From contig NZ_JAHTBI010000009.1 of assembly GCF_019168305.1 (NCBI RefSeq), positions 1 through 64,000 of the forward strand: 64,000 bases of DNA, in the 5' to 3' direction. Each line of letters opens with the position of its first letter. Position 1 is the stretch's first letter. The translations under genes were made by a program, and so were the position numbers. The stretch is from Pseudomonas aegrilactucae. GTDB lineage: Bacteria > Pseudomonadota > Gammaproteobacteria > Pseudomonadales > Pseudomonadaceae. Below the pieces are notes generated by a model. The model did no database searches. It was not told the DNA's origin and saw nothing but the letters and a program-made list of their open reading frames with translations. Positions 29,545-44,799 of the stretch are shown here, piece after piece.

Positions 29545-30107
29545 GCATGGGTTTTCGCTTGTCGAAAATTTACACCCGCACCGGCGACACAGGCGAAACC
29601 GGCCTGGGCGACGGGCGCCGGGTACCCAAGGACCACCCACGCATCGATGCCATTGGCGAAGTGGACACCCTCAACAGCCAGTTGGGCATGTTGCTGGCAG
29701 GGCTGGCGGAACAAGGGCTGGATGAAATCATCGAGGTACTGGCGCCGTGTCAGCATCGCCTGTTCGACCTGGGCGGCGAGTTGGCGATGCCCAGTTACCA
29801 GGCGTTGAACGGGGCCGAAGTGGCGCGACTGGAGGCGGCCATCGATCACTGGAACGAGGAATTGGGGCCGTTGGAGAACTTCATCTTGCCAGGAGGCTGC
29901 GCGCTGATCGCCCAGGCCCATGTGTGTCGCAGCGTGGCGCGCAGTGCGGAGCGGCGCTGCCAGCAGCTCAATGCACTGGAACCGTTGGAGGGGGTTGGGT
30001 TGGCGTATATCAACCGGTTGTCGGATCTGCTGTTCGTGGCCGCACGGGTGATTGCGCGGCGCCAGGGGGTGGCCGAGGTGTTGTGGCAGGCTGCGGCCAA
30101 ACCCTGA
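29541..30107 (+). CDS. PduO-type cob(I)alamin adenosyltransferase
   Basis: Enzyme of 188 residues that transfers adenosyl from ATP to cob(I)alamin, making coenzyme B12. The N-terminal ATP-binding motif KIYTRTGDTGETGLGDGRR and the C-terminal helix CRSVARSAERRCQQL, with Arg and Glu spaced as in the PduO family, are present. The start overlaps the kinase stop by four bases, with GGAG upstream, so it is probably cotranscribed and coupled. The pairing with an orphan sensor kinase has no obvious functional reason. REPIN 30112-30198 follows. Confidence 0.88.
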   Translation: MSMGFRLSKIYTRTGDTGETGLGDGRRVPKDHPRIDAIGEVDTLNSQLGMLLAGLAEQGLDEIIEVLAPCQHRLFDLGGELAMPSYQALNGAEVARLEAAIDHWNEELGPLENFILPGGCALIAQAHVCRSVARSAERRCQQLNALEPLEGVGLAYINRLSDLLFVAARVIARRQGVAEVLWQAAAKP

Positions 30108-30111
30108 GGAC

Positions 30112-30198
30112 GCCTTCGCTGGCCAGCCAGCTCCCACAGGTACAGTGCCACCCTTGAATACGGCGCGGTCCTTGTGGGAGCTGGCTTGCCAGCGAAGG
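30112..30198. repeat. REPIN between convergent genes
   Basis: Arms at about 30113-30140 and 30171-30198 share the REP core, with one substitution in the left arm (GGCCAGCC instead of GGCAAGCC), and about 30 bases lie between. It lies between the adenosyltransferase and the Nudix/ThiE gene, which converge. Confidence 0.85.
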
Positions 30199-30217
30199 GC
30201 TGCAAAGCAGCCCCGTT

Positions 30218-31163
30218 TCAGGCCTCAGGCCAGAACGCCCGAATCCCCGCCACGCCCTGCGCACCGCACTGCCAGGCACGCGCACGATCAGCCGGCCCCA
30301 CACCGCCCAGTACGTACACCGGCCGGTTGAACCCTTCGATCAGCTCGCTGACCTGCTCCCAGCCCAACGGTACCGCCTCGGGATGGGTCTGGGTCGCCTG
30401 CACCGGCGACAGGGTGACGAAATCCACCCCCATCTGCTCGGCCAGCGCCAGTTCTTCAGCGTTGTGGCACGACGCCGCCAGCCAGCGCTCCTTGGGAAAC
30501 GGCCGGCCCTTGGGCGCGTACTTGCGCAACTGCTCGGCCGTCAGGTGCCAGCCGGCAGACGGGAAATCCCCCAGCCATTCCAGCGGCCCCTTGAGCATCA
30601 ACTGCGCCTTGCCCGCACACAGCCCCACCGCATCCACTGCCACATCACGGTACTTGGGGTCGTAGCCGTTCGGCGCACGCAACTGCACCAGCCTGATCCC
30701 GCCCGCAATGGCCTTCTGAATGCCGCGCAACAGTTGCGGTGCCTCCAGCTCGCCAGGGGTGATCAGGTAGTCGCCCGGCAGGCGCGCTGCCGCCACGATC
30801 GGCTGGTTGGCCTCGGGGAAGTCGTACTGCGACAGCTCCCGCGCCGACACCCACGCCAACGGCTGGCCTTCGGCGCCATGGGGCTCGCCGGTAAACCCGT
30901 CGACCTCCCACACATCCAGCAGCACCTGCTTGTCGGCATAGTCATGGCAGACCTTGATCAGCGGTCGCGCCCGGGTCACCACGATGCCCAGCTCTTCGTG
31001 AAGCTCACGGGCCAGGGCGGTCTCGACGGCTTCACCCGCCTCGACCTTGCCCCCTGGGAACTCCCACAGCCCCCCCCTGGTGCTGGCTGTCGGCGCGTCG
31101 GGCAATCAGGATGCGCCCGTCGCTGCCACGGATGACCGCAGCGGCTACGTGAACCCTTTTCAC
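30218..31163 (-). pseudogene. mutT: Nudix (MutT) - ThiE-like fusion, apparent frameshift
   Basis: Two-domain protein. The N-terminal Nudix hydrolase has box GGKVEAGEAVETALARELHE... (about 34-57), and a C-terminal TenI/ThiE-like barrel (LRAPNGYDPKYRDVAVDA, YVLGGVGPADRARAW) follows. This is the usual fusion in gamma-proteobacteria. The GTG at 31163 overlaps the GST stop (GTGA), giving VKRVHVAAAVIRGSDGR. The frame then breaks in a run of eight C at 31070-31077, where seven are expected between QHQ-GG and LWEFPGG. Removing one restores 314 residues. It would sanitise oxidised nucleotides; the barrel's activity is uncertain. Probable sequencing error. Confidence 0.82.
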
Positions 31164-31792
31164 TGCGCACGCTCCGCCAGCCCGGCCTGTTGCCAGACCT
31201 GGAAGGCCGGCCATTGGTAGATGGCTTCGACATAGGCCGCCGCTGGCGCTGGCAGCTCGACGCGGTAGGTGCGCAGACGCACCGCCACCGGGGCGAAGAA
31301 CGCATCGGCCAGGCTCAGCTCGCCGAACAGGTACGGGCCGCTGGCCTTGGCCGCCAGGCGGCATTCGGACCACAACGCTATGATGCGCTCGATATCCACC
31401 TGCACGTCCAGCGGCACAGACTCCAGCGCCTGGTCACGGCTGAAGTCCATCGGCATGTTGTTGCGCAAGGCGAAGAAGCCGCTGTGCATCTGCGCACACG
31501 CCGAGCGTGCCTGGGCGCGTGCAGCGGGGTCGGCGGGCCACAGGTTGGCGTCGGGGTGACGCTCGGCCAGGTACTCGGCAATCGCCAGCGAGTCGGCGAT
31601 GGTGCCATGCTCGGACTTGAGCAGCGGGACCTTGCCGGTCGGGGAATGCTCGAGGATGCGCTGACGGGTATCGGGCTGATTGAGTGTGATCAGCAGTTCG
31701 TCATACGGGGCCTTGGCCAGATCAAGGGCCAGGGCGGCGCGCAGCGACCAGGAGGAATACAGCTTGTCGCCGATGATCAGTTGGTAGCTCAT
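31160..31792 (-). CDS. Glutathione S-transferase family protein
   Basis: Cytosolic GST-fold protein of 210 residues. An N-terminal thioredoxin-like domain (YQLIIGDKLYSSWSLRAALAL, with SPTGKVPLL and the glutathione-binding ADSLAIAEYL) and a C-terminal helical domain from about 90 are visible. Ser13-Ser14 near the N-terminus suggests a Ser-type, YfcF-like enzyme with unknown substrate. It overlaps the Nudix/ThiE start by four bases and so forms a two-gene operon with it. Upstream lies a REPIN, then argJ on the same strand. Confidence 0.82.
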   Translation of the reverse strand: MSYQLIIGDKLYSSWSLRAALALDLAKAPYDELLITLNQPDTRQRILEHSPTGKVPLLKSEHGTIADSLAIAEYLAERHPDANLWPADPAARAQARSACAQMHSGFFALRNNMPMDFSRDQALESVPLDVQVDIERIIALWSECRLAAKASGPYLFGELSLADAFFAPVAVRLRTYRVELPAPAAAYVEAIYQWPAFQVWQQAGLAERAQ

Positions 31793-31829
31793 TGGGGGGC
31801 TCCATCAAGATGTGCGGGGGCTGGTAGGA

Positions 31830-31933
31830 CCGCTTTGGCGGCCCTTTCGCTGGCAAGCCAGCTCCCACAGGGTTCTATGGCACACACAAAACCCTGTGGG
31901 AGCTGGCTTGCCAGCGAACGGCCGCAAAGCGGC
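31830..31933. repeat. REPIN with extended outer arms
   Basis: REP arms at about 31845-31872 and 31892-31919 are nested in a second, outer pair: CCGCTTTGGCGGCC at 31830-31843 facing GGCCGCAAAGCGG at 31920-31933. The whole forms one long hairpin just after argJ. Confidence 0.85.
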
Positions 31934-31943
31934 CGCAGCTGTA

Positions 31944-33162
31944 TCAGGTACGGTATTCGGCGTTGATCTTCACATACTCGTGCGACAGGTCGGTGGTCCA
32001 GATCGTCTCGGTGCAGTCACCACGGCCCAGGTCGATGCGGATGGTGATTTCTTCCTGGGCCATTACCGCCGAGCCCTGGGCTTCGGTGTAGCTGGCACTG
32101 CGGCCGCCTTGGCTTGCGATGCACACCTGGTCCAGGTACACGTCGATCAGGCTCACGTCCAGGTTCGGCACGCCGGCACGGCCCACGGCCGCCAGGATGC
32201 GCCCCCCAGTTCGGGTCGGAAGCGAACAGCGCAGTCTTGATCAGCGGCGAGTGCGCCACGGCATAACCGACGTCCAGGCATTCCTGATGATTGCCACCGC
32301 CGTTGACCTGCACGGTCACGAACTTGGTCGCGCCTTCGCCGTCGCGCACGATGGCCTGGGCCACGTCCATGCACACCTCGAACACCGCCGTCTTCAGCGC
32401 CTCGAACAGCGCACCGCGGGCCTCGGTGACTTCAGGCAGGTTGGCCTTGCCGGTGGCAATCAGCATGCAGCAGTCGTTGGTCGAGGTATCGCCGTCGATG
32501 GTGATGCGGTTGAACGACTTGTTCGCGCCATCGAGCAGCAGGTCCTTGAGCACAGCCGGCGACACCTTGGCGTCAGTGGCGATGTAGCCGAGCATGGTCG
32601 CCATGTTCGGCCGGATCATCCCGGCGCCCTTGCTGATGCCGGTGACGGTGACGGTCACGCCCTCGTGCTGGAACTGACGGCTGGCCCCCTTGGGCAGGGT
32701 GTCGGTGGTCATGATGCCGGTGGCGGCCTCGGCCCAGTGGTGTTCCGACAGGTCGTCGAGTGCGGCCTGCAGCGCGCCTTCGATCTTCTCGACTGGCAAC
32801 GGCTCACCGATCACGCCGGTGGAGAACGGCAGCACGGCGTCGGCATCCACGCCGGTCAGCTCCGCCAGCCTGGCGCAGGTGCGCTCGGCAGCGGCCAGGC
32901 CCGGGGCGCCCGTACCGGCGTTGGCATTGCCGGTGTTGGTCAGCAGGTAACGCACAGGGCCCTGCACGCGCTGCTTGGCCAGGATCACCGGTGCTGCGCA
33001 GAACGCATTCAAGGTGAACACGCCCGCGACGCTGGAGCCTTCGGCGCAGCGCATCACTACCACGTCCTTGCGCCCGGGGCGCTTGATGCCCGCAGAGGCA
33101 ATGCCGAGTTCAAAACCGGGAACCGGGTGCAACGTTGGCAAAGGACCAAGACCAACAGCCAT
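31944..33162 (-). pseudogene. argJ: ArgJ ornithine acetyltransferase, apparent frameshift
   Basis: Bifunctional ornithine acetyltransferase/N-acetylglutamate synthase of the cyclic arginine pathway. The start at 33162 follows AGGAGC. The self-cleavage region KGAGMIRPNMATMLGY, whose Thr becomes the nucleophile, is intact. The frame breaks at FASDPNWG in a run of six C at 32202-32207; with five, it continues [18 protein letters not shown] to the normal end KINAEYRT. The restored length is 405 residues, normal for Pseudomonas. A real mutation would be expected to impair arginine synthesis, so a sequencing error is the simpler reading. Confidence 0.88.
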
Positions 33163-33176
33163 GAAAGCGCTCCTAG

Positions 33177-33207
33177 AAAAAATGCACCGGTTCAAGATAA
33201 CCGGCGC
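33177..33207 (-). terminator. Rho-independent terminator of secA
   Basis: On the minus strand a GCGCCGGTT/AACCGGTGC stem is followed by a T-run. It lies about 80 bases past the secA stop and ends only about 15 bases before the argJ start, so argJ either has its promoter within this leader or depends on read-through. Confidence 0.8.
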
Positions 33208-33286
33208 TTGAGATGGAACAACGCCGCGGCGGGGTACCCGTCGCGGCGCGGTGTTCAGATATCAGCAGGGTGCAACGACGGTTCGA

Positions 33287-36022
<2,736 letters not shown>

Positions 36023-36283
36023 ATCGGCAGGATCTTCCACACGTAGGGATGGAGGGCGGCCCCGTGAGTCGCCCGTGCAGCCCTTATGGCCGCATGCGAA
36101 CGAGCATTCTACCCGGAAACGATGGTGAGGAAAGTGGCGGATTTCCACGATGCTGGCACAGCGCTTTGACGGGGCTTTTTTACAATAAGGGCATTTTCGC
36201 CAACTTCAACCCGTCGAATCATGAAGAATCACCTTTGGGGCGATCTGTTAAGATGGCCACCTTGCCTCTTTCGGTACCGCCCA

Positions 36284-36751
36284 ATGGCTTTTCGCCCCCT
36301 GCCCGCCCGTGCGCCTGCCGTGCTTCTGCGTGAAGCCAGGCCGCTCAAGGCCCTGTTCAGTCAGGCCCAGCGCCTGGCGCAGTTGCAGCGCCTGGTGGAG
36401 AGCCAGTTGCAACCCGCTGCCCGCGAGCACTGCCATGTGGCCTCGTGGCGCGAAGGCACCTTGCTGCTGATCGTGACCGACGGGCACTGGGCCACGCGCC
36501 TGCGCTACCAGCAGAAGCGCCTGCAGCGCCAGCTGGAGGCAATGGAGGCGTTCAGCAGCCTGACCCGCATTCTGTTCAAGGTGCAGCCGGTAGCCGGCGT
36601 GGCGCCCGCTGCGGGGCACCCGATGGACATTTCGACGCTCTCTGCCGAGAACATCCAGGCCACGGCCGAGGGGATCACCGACCCCAAGCTCAAGGCGGCA
36701 CTGGAGCGCCTGGCCAGCCACGGCAAGGCTCGAGAACTGCCGAGCGGATAA
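36284..36751 (+). CDS. DUF721 (DciA-like) protein
   Basis: Protein of 155 residues with the DUF721 domain (LFSQAQRLAQLQRLVESQLQP, VASWREGTLLLIVTDGHWATRLRYQQ). DUF721 includes DciA, which loads the DnaB helicase in bacteria lacking DnaC, so this may be the Pseudomonas helicase loader; that is a family inference. The start at 36284 is preferred over 36221 because it matches the domain onset. It is the only plus-strand gene between secA and lpxC. Confidence 0.7.
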   Translation: MAFRPLPARAPAVLLREARPLKALFSQAQRLAQLQRLVESQLQPAAREHCHVASWREGTLLLIVTDGHWATRLRYQQKRLQRQLEAMEAFSSLTRILFKVQPVAGVAPAAGHPMDISTLSAENIQATAEGITDPKLKAALERLASHGKARELPSG

Positions 36752-36754
36752 GGC

Positions 36755-36835
36755 CGCCTTCGCTGGCAAGCCAGCTCCCACAAGGTTTTGTGAGCACTGA
36801 AAATCCTGTGGGCGCTGGCTTGCCAGCGAAGAGGC
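36755..36835. repeat. REPIN after the DUF721 gene
   Basis: Arms at about 36757-36784 and 36804-36830 share the REP core, with one change in the right arm (GGGCGCTGG instead of GGGAGCTGG). It starts three bases past the DUF721 stop. Confidence 0.85.
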
Positions 36836-36853
36836 CAGTAAAGGCTGCGCAAT

Positions 36854-36880
36854 AAAAAAGGGCCACCCGAAGGCAGCCCC
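36854..36880 (-). terminator. Rho-independent terminator of lpxC
   Basis: On the minus strand GGGCTGCC-TTCG-GGTGGCCC pairs along its whole length with two G-U wobbles and is followed by six T residues, about 30 bases past the lpxC stop. It closes the long dcw-lpxC side. Confidence 0.85.
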
Positions 36881-36910
36881 AAAAATAACTAAAGAAGAGA
36901 GAGTTCGTAC

Positions 36911-37857
<947 letters not shown>

Positions 37858-37873
37858 TCAACAAAGGCTGAGG

Positions 37874-37882
37874 ATAATAGCA
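37874..37882 (-). promoter_or_regulatory. Candidate extended -10 promoter of lpxC
   Basis: On the minus strand TGCTATTAT forms an extended -10 (TG-N-TATTAT) about 53 bases upstream of the lpxC start, in the ftsZ-lpxC gap. The -35 at 17-base spacing (TGTTCA) is poor, consistent with an extended -10 promoter. Confidence 0.45.
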
Positions 37883-37933
37883 GACCCGGCCTTTGCTGAA
37901 CACCAATCACCTTCATAGCCCTGATAAATTCCA

Positions 37934-39121
37934 TTAATCGGCCTGGCGACGCAGGAAAGCCGGGATGTCCAGATAATCCAGGTCGTCCTGTGGATTGAGC
38001 TTCTGTGCCGCGGCGGCCCCGGCATGAGCCTGGTTGCGCATGACGGTCGGACGCTCCAGATCGCGGTAGTTGACCGACGCCTGTTCCGGACGTACCGGTG
38101 CAGGGGCTGCGGTCTGTACGGCGGACTGCAGGGTGTTGTCGATGACCTTGACCGGTTTTTCGATCTTGGCACCCAGGCCGGTAGCCACCACGGTCACGTG
38201 CAGCTCGTCGCGCATGTCCGGATCGATGACGGTACCGACCTTGACCATGGCGTGATCAGACGCGAACGCCTCGATGATGCTACCCACATCGGAGTACTCA
38301 CCCAGCGACAGGTCAGGACCTGCGGTGATGTTCACCAGGATACCGCGGGCACCCTGCAGGTTGACGTCTTCGAGCAGCGGGTTGCGGATCGCCGCCTCGG
38401 TCGCTTCACGCGCACGGTTCGGACCGCTGGCGCAGCCGGTACCCATCATGGCCATGCCCATCTCGCTCATCACGGTACGCACGTCGGCGAAGTCGACGTT
38501 GATCATGCCCGGACGCTTGATGATGTCGGAGATACCGCGAACGGCACCGGCCAGCACGTCGTCAGCCTTGGCGAAGGCCGACAGCAGGCTGGCATCCTTG
38601 CCCAGGATGGTCAGCAGCTTCTCGTTCGGGATGGTGATCAGCGAGTCGACGCTGTCGGCCAGAGCACGGATGCCCTCGTCGGCAATCTGCATGCGCTTGC
38701 GACCTTCGAACGGGAACGGACGGGTCACCACCGCAACGGTGAGGATGCCCATTTCCTTGGCCACTTCGGCGATGATCGGCGCAGCACCGGTACCGGTACC
38801 GCCGCCCATGCCAGTGGTGATGAACACCATGTTGGTGCCTTGCAGCACTTCGGCGATGCGCTCACGGTCTTCCAGCGCGGCCTGACGACCGACCTCCGGA
38901 TTGGCACCGGCACCCAGGCCCTTGGTCACGCCGGTGCCCAGTTGCAGGATGGTGCGCGCGCCGATGTTTTTCAGCGCTTGAGCATCGGTGTTGGCGCAGA
39001 TGAATTCGACGCCTTCGATGTTGCTCTTGACCATGTGATTGACGGCGTTGCCACCGCCGCCACCGACGCCGATCACCTTGATGACCGGACTTTGCGGGAC
39101 GTTGTCTACGAGCTCGAACAT
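37934..39121 (-). CDS. ftsZ: Cell-division GTPase FtsZ
   Basis: Tubulin-like GTPase of 395 residues that forms the cytokinetic ring. The GTP-binding signature GMGGGTGTGAAP and T7-loop region NVDFADVRTVM are present. The conserved C-terminal peptide LDYLDIPAFLRRQAD, which binds FtsA and ZipA, is complete. GAAAGGAGAGG precedes the ATG. It is the last gene of the dcw cluster, 57 bp after the reconstructed ftsA end, and is followed by lpxC with a separate promoter. Confidence 0.98.
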   Translation of the reverse strand: MFELVDNVPQSPVIKVIGVGGGGGNAVNHMVKSNIEGVEFICANTDAQALKNIGARTILQLGTGVTKGLGAGANPEVGRQAALEDRERIAEVLQGTNMVFITTGMGGGTGTGAAPIIAEVAKEMGILTVAVVTRPFPFEGRKRMQIADEGIRALADSVDSLITIPNEKLLTILGKDASLLSAFAKADDVLAGAVRGISDIIKRPGMINVDFADVRTVMSEMGMAMMGTGCASGPNRAREATEAAIRNPLLEDVNLQGARGILVNITAGPDLSLGEYSDVGSIIEAFASDHAMVKVGTVIDPDMRDELHVTVVATGLGAKIEKPVKVIDNTLQSAVQTAAPAPVRPEQASVNYRDLERPTVMRNQAHAGAAAAQKLNPQDDLDYLDIPAFLRRQAD

Positions 39122-39212
39122 TTTCCCTCTCCTTTCAGTTCTCTAGTTTTTTTGCGCCTACTACTACTGCTTTGAAACTTAAAAGTTGCCCTGGACCCAG
39201 CGCTTGAGTCGC

Positions 39213-40433
39213 TCAAGCACGGGGGGCCTTCGGTTCATCGCCATAGCTGTTGCTGCTGATACCGGTCAGGGTCACGCCTTCGGACTGCTTCTGCAGGCCA
39301 TAGGTCAGAAGGCCCACGCCGGTGGAATAGATGGGGTTGCGCACCACGTCGCTCAGACCCCGCACGGTGTACGGCACGCCCAGGCGTACCGGCATGTGGA
39401 AGATCTCTTCGGCCAGCTCTACCGCGCCTTCCATCTTGGAAGTACCGCCGGTGAGCACGATGCCGGCCGGCACCAGGTCTTCGTAGCCGCTGCGGCGCAG
39501 TTCAGCCTGGATCAGGGTGAACAGCTCGTCGTAGCGTGGCTCGACCACTTCGGCCAGGGCCTGGCGCGACAGCTCGCGCGGCGGACGATCGCCCACGCTC
39601 GGCACCTTGATGGTTTCGCCGGCACCGGCCAGCTTGGCCAGGGCGCAGGCGTAGCGGATCTTGATCTCTTCGGCGTACTGGGTGGGCGTGCGCAGGGCCA
39701 TGGCGATGTCGTTGGTGACCTGATCGCCGGCAATCGGGATCACCGCGGTGTGGCGGATCGCGCCTTCGGTGAAGATCGCGATGTCGGTGGTGCCGCCGCC
39801 GATGTCCACCAGGCACACGCCCAGCTCTTTCTCGTCATCGGTCAGCACCGAGTAGGCCGATGCCAGCTGCTCGAGGATGATGTCGTCGATCTCGAGGCCG
39901 CAACGGCGCACGCATTTCTCGATGTTCTGCGCCGCGTTCACCGCACAGGTGACCACGTGCACCTTGGCTTCCAGGCGTACGCCCGACATGCCCAGTGGCT
40001 CGCGTACGCCTTCCTGGTTGTCGATCACGTAGTCCTGCGGCAGGGTGTGCAGCACACGCTGGTCGGCCGGGATGGCCACGGCCTGGGCCGCGTCCAGTAC
40101 GCGCTCAAGGTCCGCCGCGCTGACTTCGCGGTCGCGGATGGCGACGATACCGTGGGAGTTCAGGCTGCGGATGTGATTGCCCGCCACGCCGACGAACGCC
40201 GAGTGAATCCGGCAGCCAGCCATCAGCTGGGCCTCTTCGACAGCGCGCTGGATCGACTGCACGGTGGACTCGATATTGACCACCACGCCCTTTTTCAGCC
40301 CGCGCGAGGGATGGGTGCCGATACCGACGATTTCCAGGGTGCCGTCGGCGGCGACTTCGCCCACCAGTGCAACCACCTTGGACGTACCGATATCCAGCCC
40401 GACGATCATTTTGCCGCTATGCGCATTTGCCAT
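39213..40433 (-). CDS. ftsA: FtsA actin-like division protein (C-terminus altered by frameshift)
   Basis: Actin-fold protein that tethers FtsZ to the membrane and recruits later division proteins. The nucleotide-binding motifs VGLDIGTSKVVALVG, CLVDIGGGTTDIAIF and VLTGGTSKMEG are intact. As written it has 406 residues and ends DEPKAPRA. In the frame reached by removing one G from the run of six at 39221-39226, it continues VLERLKRWVQGNF and stops at 39179, 417 residues in all. That tail is the amphipathic membrane-targeting helix, needed for function, so the short end is probably an artefact. Confidence 0.9.
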   Translation of the reverse strand: MANAHSGKMIVGLDIGTSKVVALVGEVAADGTLEIVGIGTHPSRGLKKGVVVNIESTVQSIQRAVEEAQLMAGCRIHSAFVGVAGNHIRSLNSHGIVAIRDREVSAADLERVLDAAQAVAIPADQRVLHTLPQDYVIDNQEGVREPLGMSGVRLEAKVHVVTCAVNAAQNIEKCVRRCGLEIDDIILEQLASAYSVLTDDEKELGVCLVDIGGGTTDIAIFTEGAIRHTAVIPIAGDQVTNDIAMALRTPTQYAEEIKIRYACALAKLAGAGETIKVPSVGDRPPRELSRQALAEVVEPRYDELFTLIQAELRRSGYEDLVPAGIVLTGGTSKMEGAVELAEEIFHMPVRLGVPYTVRGLSDVVRNPIYSTGVGLLTYGLQKQSEGVTLTGISSNSYGDEPKAPRA

Positions 40434-40448
40434 GGGTCCTGCCTCTCT

Positions 40449-41315
40449 CTAATTCTTCGCAACAGCGGGTTGGGCTGTCGTCGGTGCATTCGGTTCCCGC
40501 CAGCCAACGGCCAGGCCATTGGCGTAACGCAGGTCGATGCGGGCGATGTTCGTGATCTGTTCTTTGAGCGTCTTGTCGTAAATGGCAATGAAGCGGCGCA
40601 TCTTTTCCACCAGGTGGTCACGCCCCAGCAGCAACTCGATCCCCGGGCCGGCACTGCCGGCACCGGTGGTCAGAAACCAGCTGCCGCGCTCGCGCAGTTC
40701 CAGCCGGGCAATCGAGAAGCCCATGGGCCGCAACATCTGGCTCAATACCTGATATTGCTGCATCACTTGCTGCTGCGCCCGCTGCGGCCCAAACAGCTGC
40801 GGCAGGTGCTCGTAGTTGGCCAGCTCACGTGGGGTGAACGCCTGGCCCTGGTTGTTGAGCAGCGCCTCATCGCCCCAGCGGGCCACCGGCAACTGCTCTT
40901 CGAGGCGGATCACCACTTCGTCCGGCCACACCCGGCGCACTTCGGCGTGGGCGATCCAGGGCATCAGCTCAAGCTCGGCGCGCATGCTCGCCAGGTCCAC
41001 GGTAAAGAAACTGGCCGCCACGTACGGCGCGATACGCTGCTGCACCGCCTGCTGGCTGATGTAGCTCAGGTCGCCCTGCACGGCGATCTTGGTGATCGGG
41101 CGATCGGCGTACGGCATCAGGCGCTGCGCCCCCTCATAGGCGCCGAAACCGGCCACCACCAGCAGTACCGGCCACAGCAGGCGCTTGAACACACTGAAGT
41201 TGGCCTTGGGCAGGCGCGCCGACAGTGGCTCCTTGGCCACCATCCGGCTGGCACCACGCGGCACCGGCTTGCGACCGGTGGCGGGTTGCTGATGACGTAC
41301 CATCGCGCCTTGCAT
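40449..41315 (-). CDS. ftsQ: Cell-division protein FtsQ
   Basis: Bitopic inner-membrane protein of 288 residues in the FtsQLB subcomplex. A basic cytoplasmic tail (about 1-43), one membrane helix (about 44-62) and a periplasmic POTRA domain starting [14 protein letters not shown] and a beta domain are visible, with [19 protein letters not shown] typical of the family. The start could also be the Met at 41303. It lies four bases after ddlB and 15 before ftsA in the operon. Confidence 0.93.
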   Translation of the reverse strand: MQGAMVRHQQPATGRKPVPRGASRMVAKEPLSARLPKANFSVFKRLLWPVLLVVAGFGAYEGAQRLMPYADRPITKIAVQGDLSYISQQAVQQRIAPYVAASFFTVDLASMRAELELMPWIAHAEVRRVWPDEVVIRLEEQLPVARWGDEALLNNQGQAFTPRELANYEHLPQLFGPQRAQQQVMQQYQVLSQMLRPMGFSIARLELRERGSWFLTTGAGSAGPGIELLLGRDHLVEKMRRFIAIYDKTLKEQITNIARIDLRYANGLAVGWREPNAPTTAQPAVAKN

Positions 41316-41319
41316 GGGC

Positions 41320-43719
<2,400 letters not shown>

Positions 43720-43727
<8 letters not shown>

Positions 43728-44799
43728 GAGCCACCTCCAGGCAGATATCGACCACGTTGCCGGTGGCAGCGGGCTTGGCCAGGCGCCGTGCGGTAGCGGC
43801 CATGGTGTCGAGTTTTTGCGGTTGCATCAGCACCTCGTTCAGGCGTTCAGCGAGCTGCGCTGCGCCAGTTGTCGCTTGCGGCATCAGGAAGGCGGCGCCT
43901 TCACGTGCCAGATAATGGGCGTTGTGGGTCTGGTGATCGTCGATGGCGTGGGGCAAGGGCACCAGCATCGAGGGCAGACCGGCCGCAGCCAGTTCGCTGA
44001 CGGTCAGCGCCCCGGCCCGGCAGATCACCAGGTCGGCCCAGCCATAGGCATGGGCCATGTCTTGGATGAACGGCTCTACCTGAGCCTCGATCCCGGCCTC
44101 GCGATAACGCTGGGCAGTGATCTGGTCGTGCTGCTTGCCGGCCTGATGGAACACCTCAGGGCGCAGCGCCTCGGGCACCAGGGCCAGGGCCTGCGGCAAC
44201 AGCTTGTTCAAAGGCTCCGCGCCCAGGCTGCCGCCCAGCACCAGCAAGCGCGCACGGCGACCGGCCAGTGGCGCGCGCGCAGGCTCCAGGAACAGTTCGT
44301 CACGCACCGGGTTGCCGGTGGTGCGCAGTTTGTCACTGGCCGCGAAGGTGGCGGGGAAAGCTTCGCAGACTCGCCCTGCCAGTGGCACCAGCAGCCGATT
44401 GGCGGTACCCGCCCGGGCGTTCTGCTCGTGAATCACCACCGGCACGCCGGCCAGCTTGGCCGCCACGCCGCCAGGCCCTGTCACGTAGCCGCCAAAACCG
44501 ACCACACACACCGGCTTGAGCCGGGCAATGATGCGACGCGCCTGCAACACGGCCTTGAACAGGGTGAACGGGGCCTTGAGCAGCGACAGCTTGCCCTTGC
44601 CCCGCAGGCCGGTGACCTGGATCAGGTGCAACGGCAGACCGGCCTGTGGCACCAGCTCGTTTTCGATACCGCGGGGGGTGCCCAGCCAGTGCACGGTGTA
44701 GCCGCGCGCCTGGAATTCACGGGCGCAGGCCAGGGCCGGGAACACGTGGCCCCCGGTGCCGCCTGCCATGATCAGTACGTTTTTGCCATCAACGGCCAT
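43720..44799 (-). CDS. murG: MurG lipid II glycosyltransferase
   Basis: Membrane-associated GT28 transferase of 359 residues that adds GlcNAc to lipid I, forming lipid II. The N-terminal glycine loop [15 protein letters not shown] and a second glycine-rich loop [10 protein letters not shown] are present, along with the UDP-GlcNAc site [18 protein letters not shown]. The start at 44799 follows GAGGAG and overlaps the ftsW end by 11 bases. Confidence 0.96.

Noticed and set aside
31070..31077. Phase-variable contingency locus in mutT/thiE
   Set aside because: Four other conserved genes in the window show the same kind of single-base error, making a technical cause more likely.
36221..36283. Longer N-terminus of the DUF721 protein
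   Set aside because: The extra 21 residues do not resemble the family, and the DUF721 pattern begins at the 36284 start.
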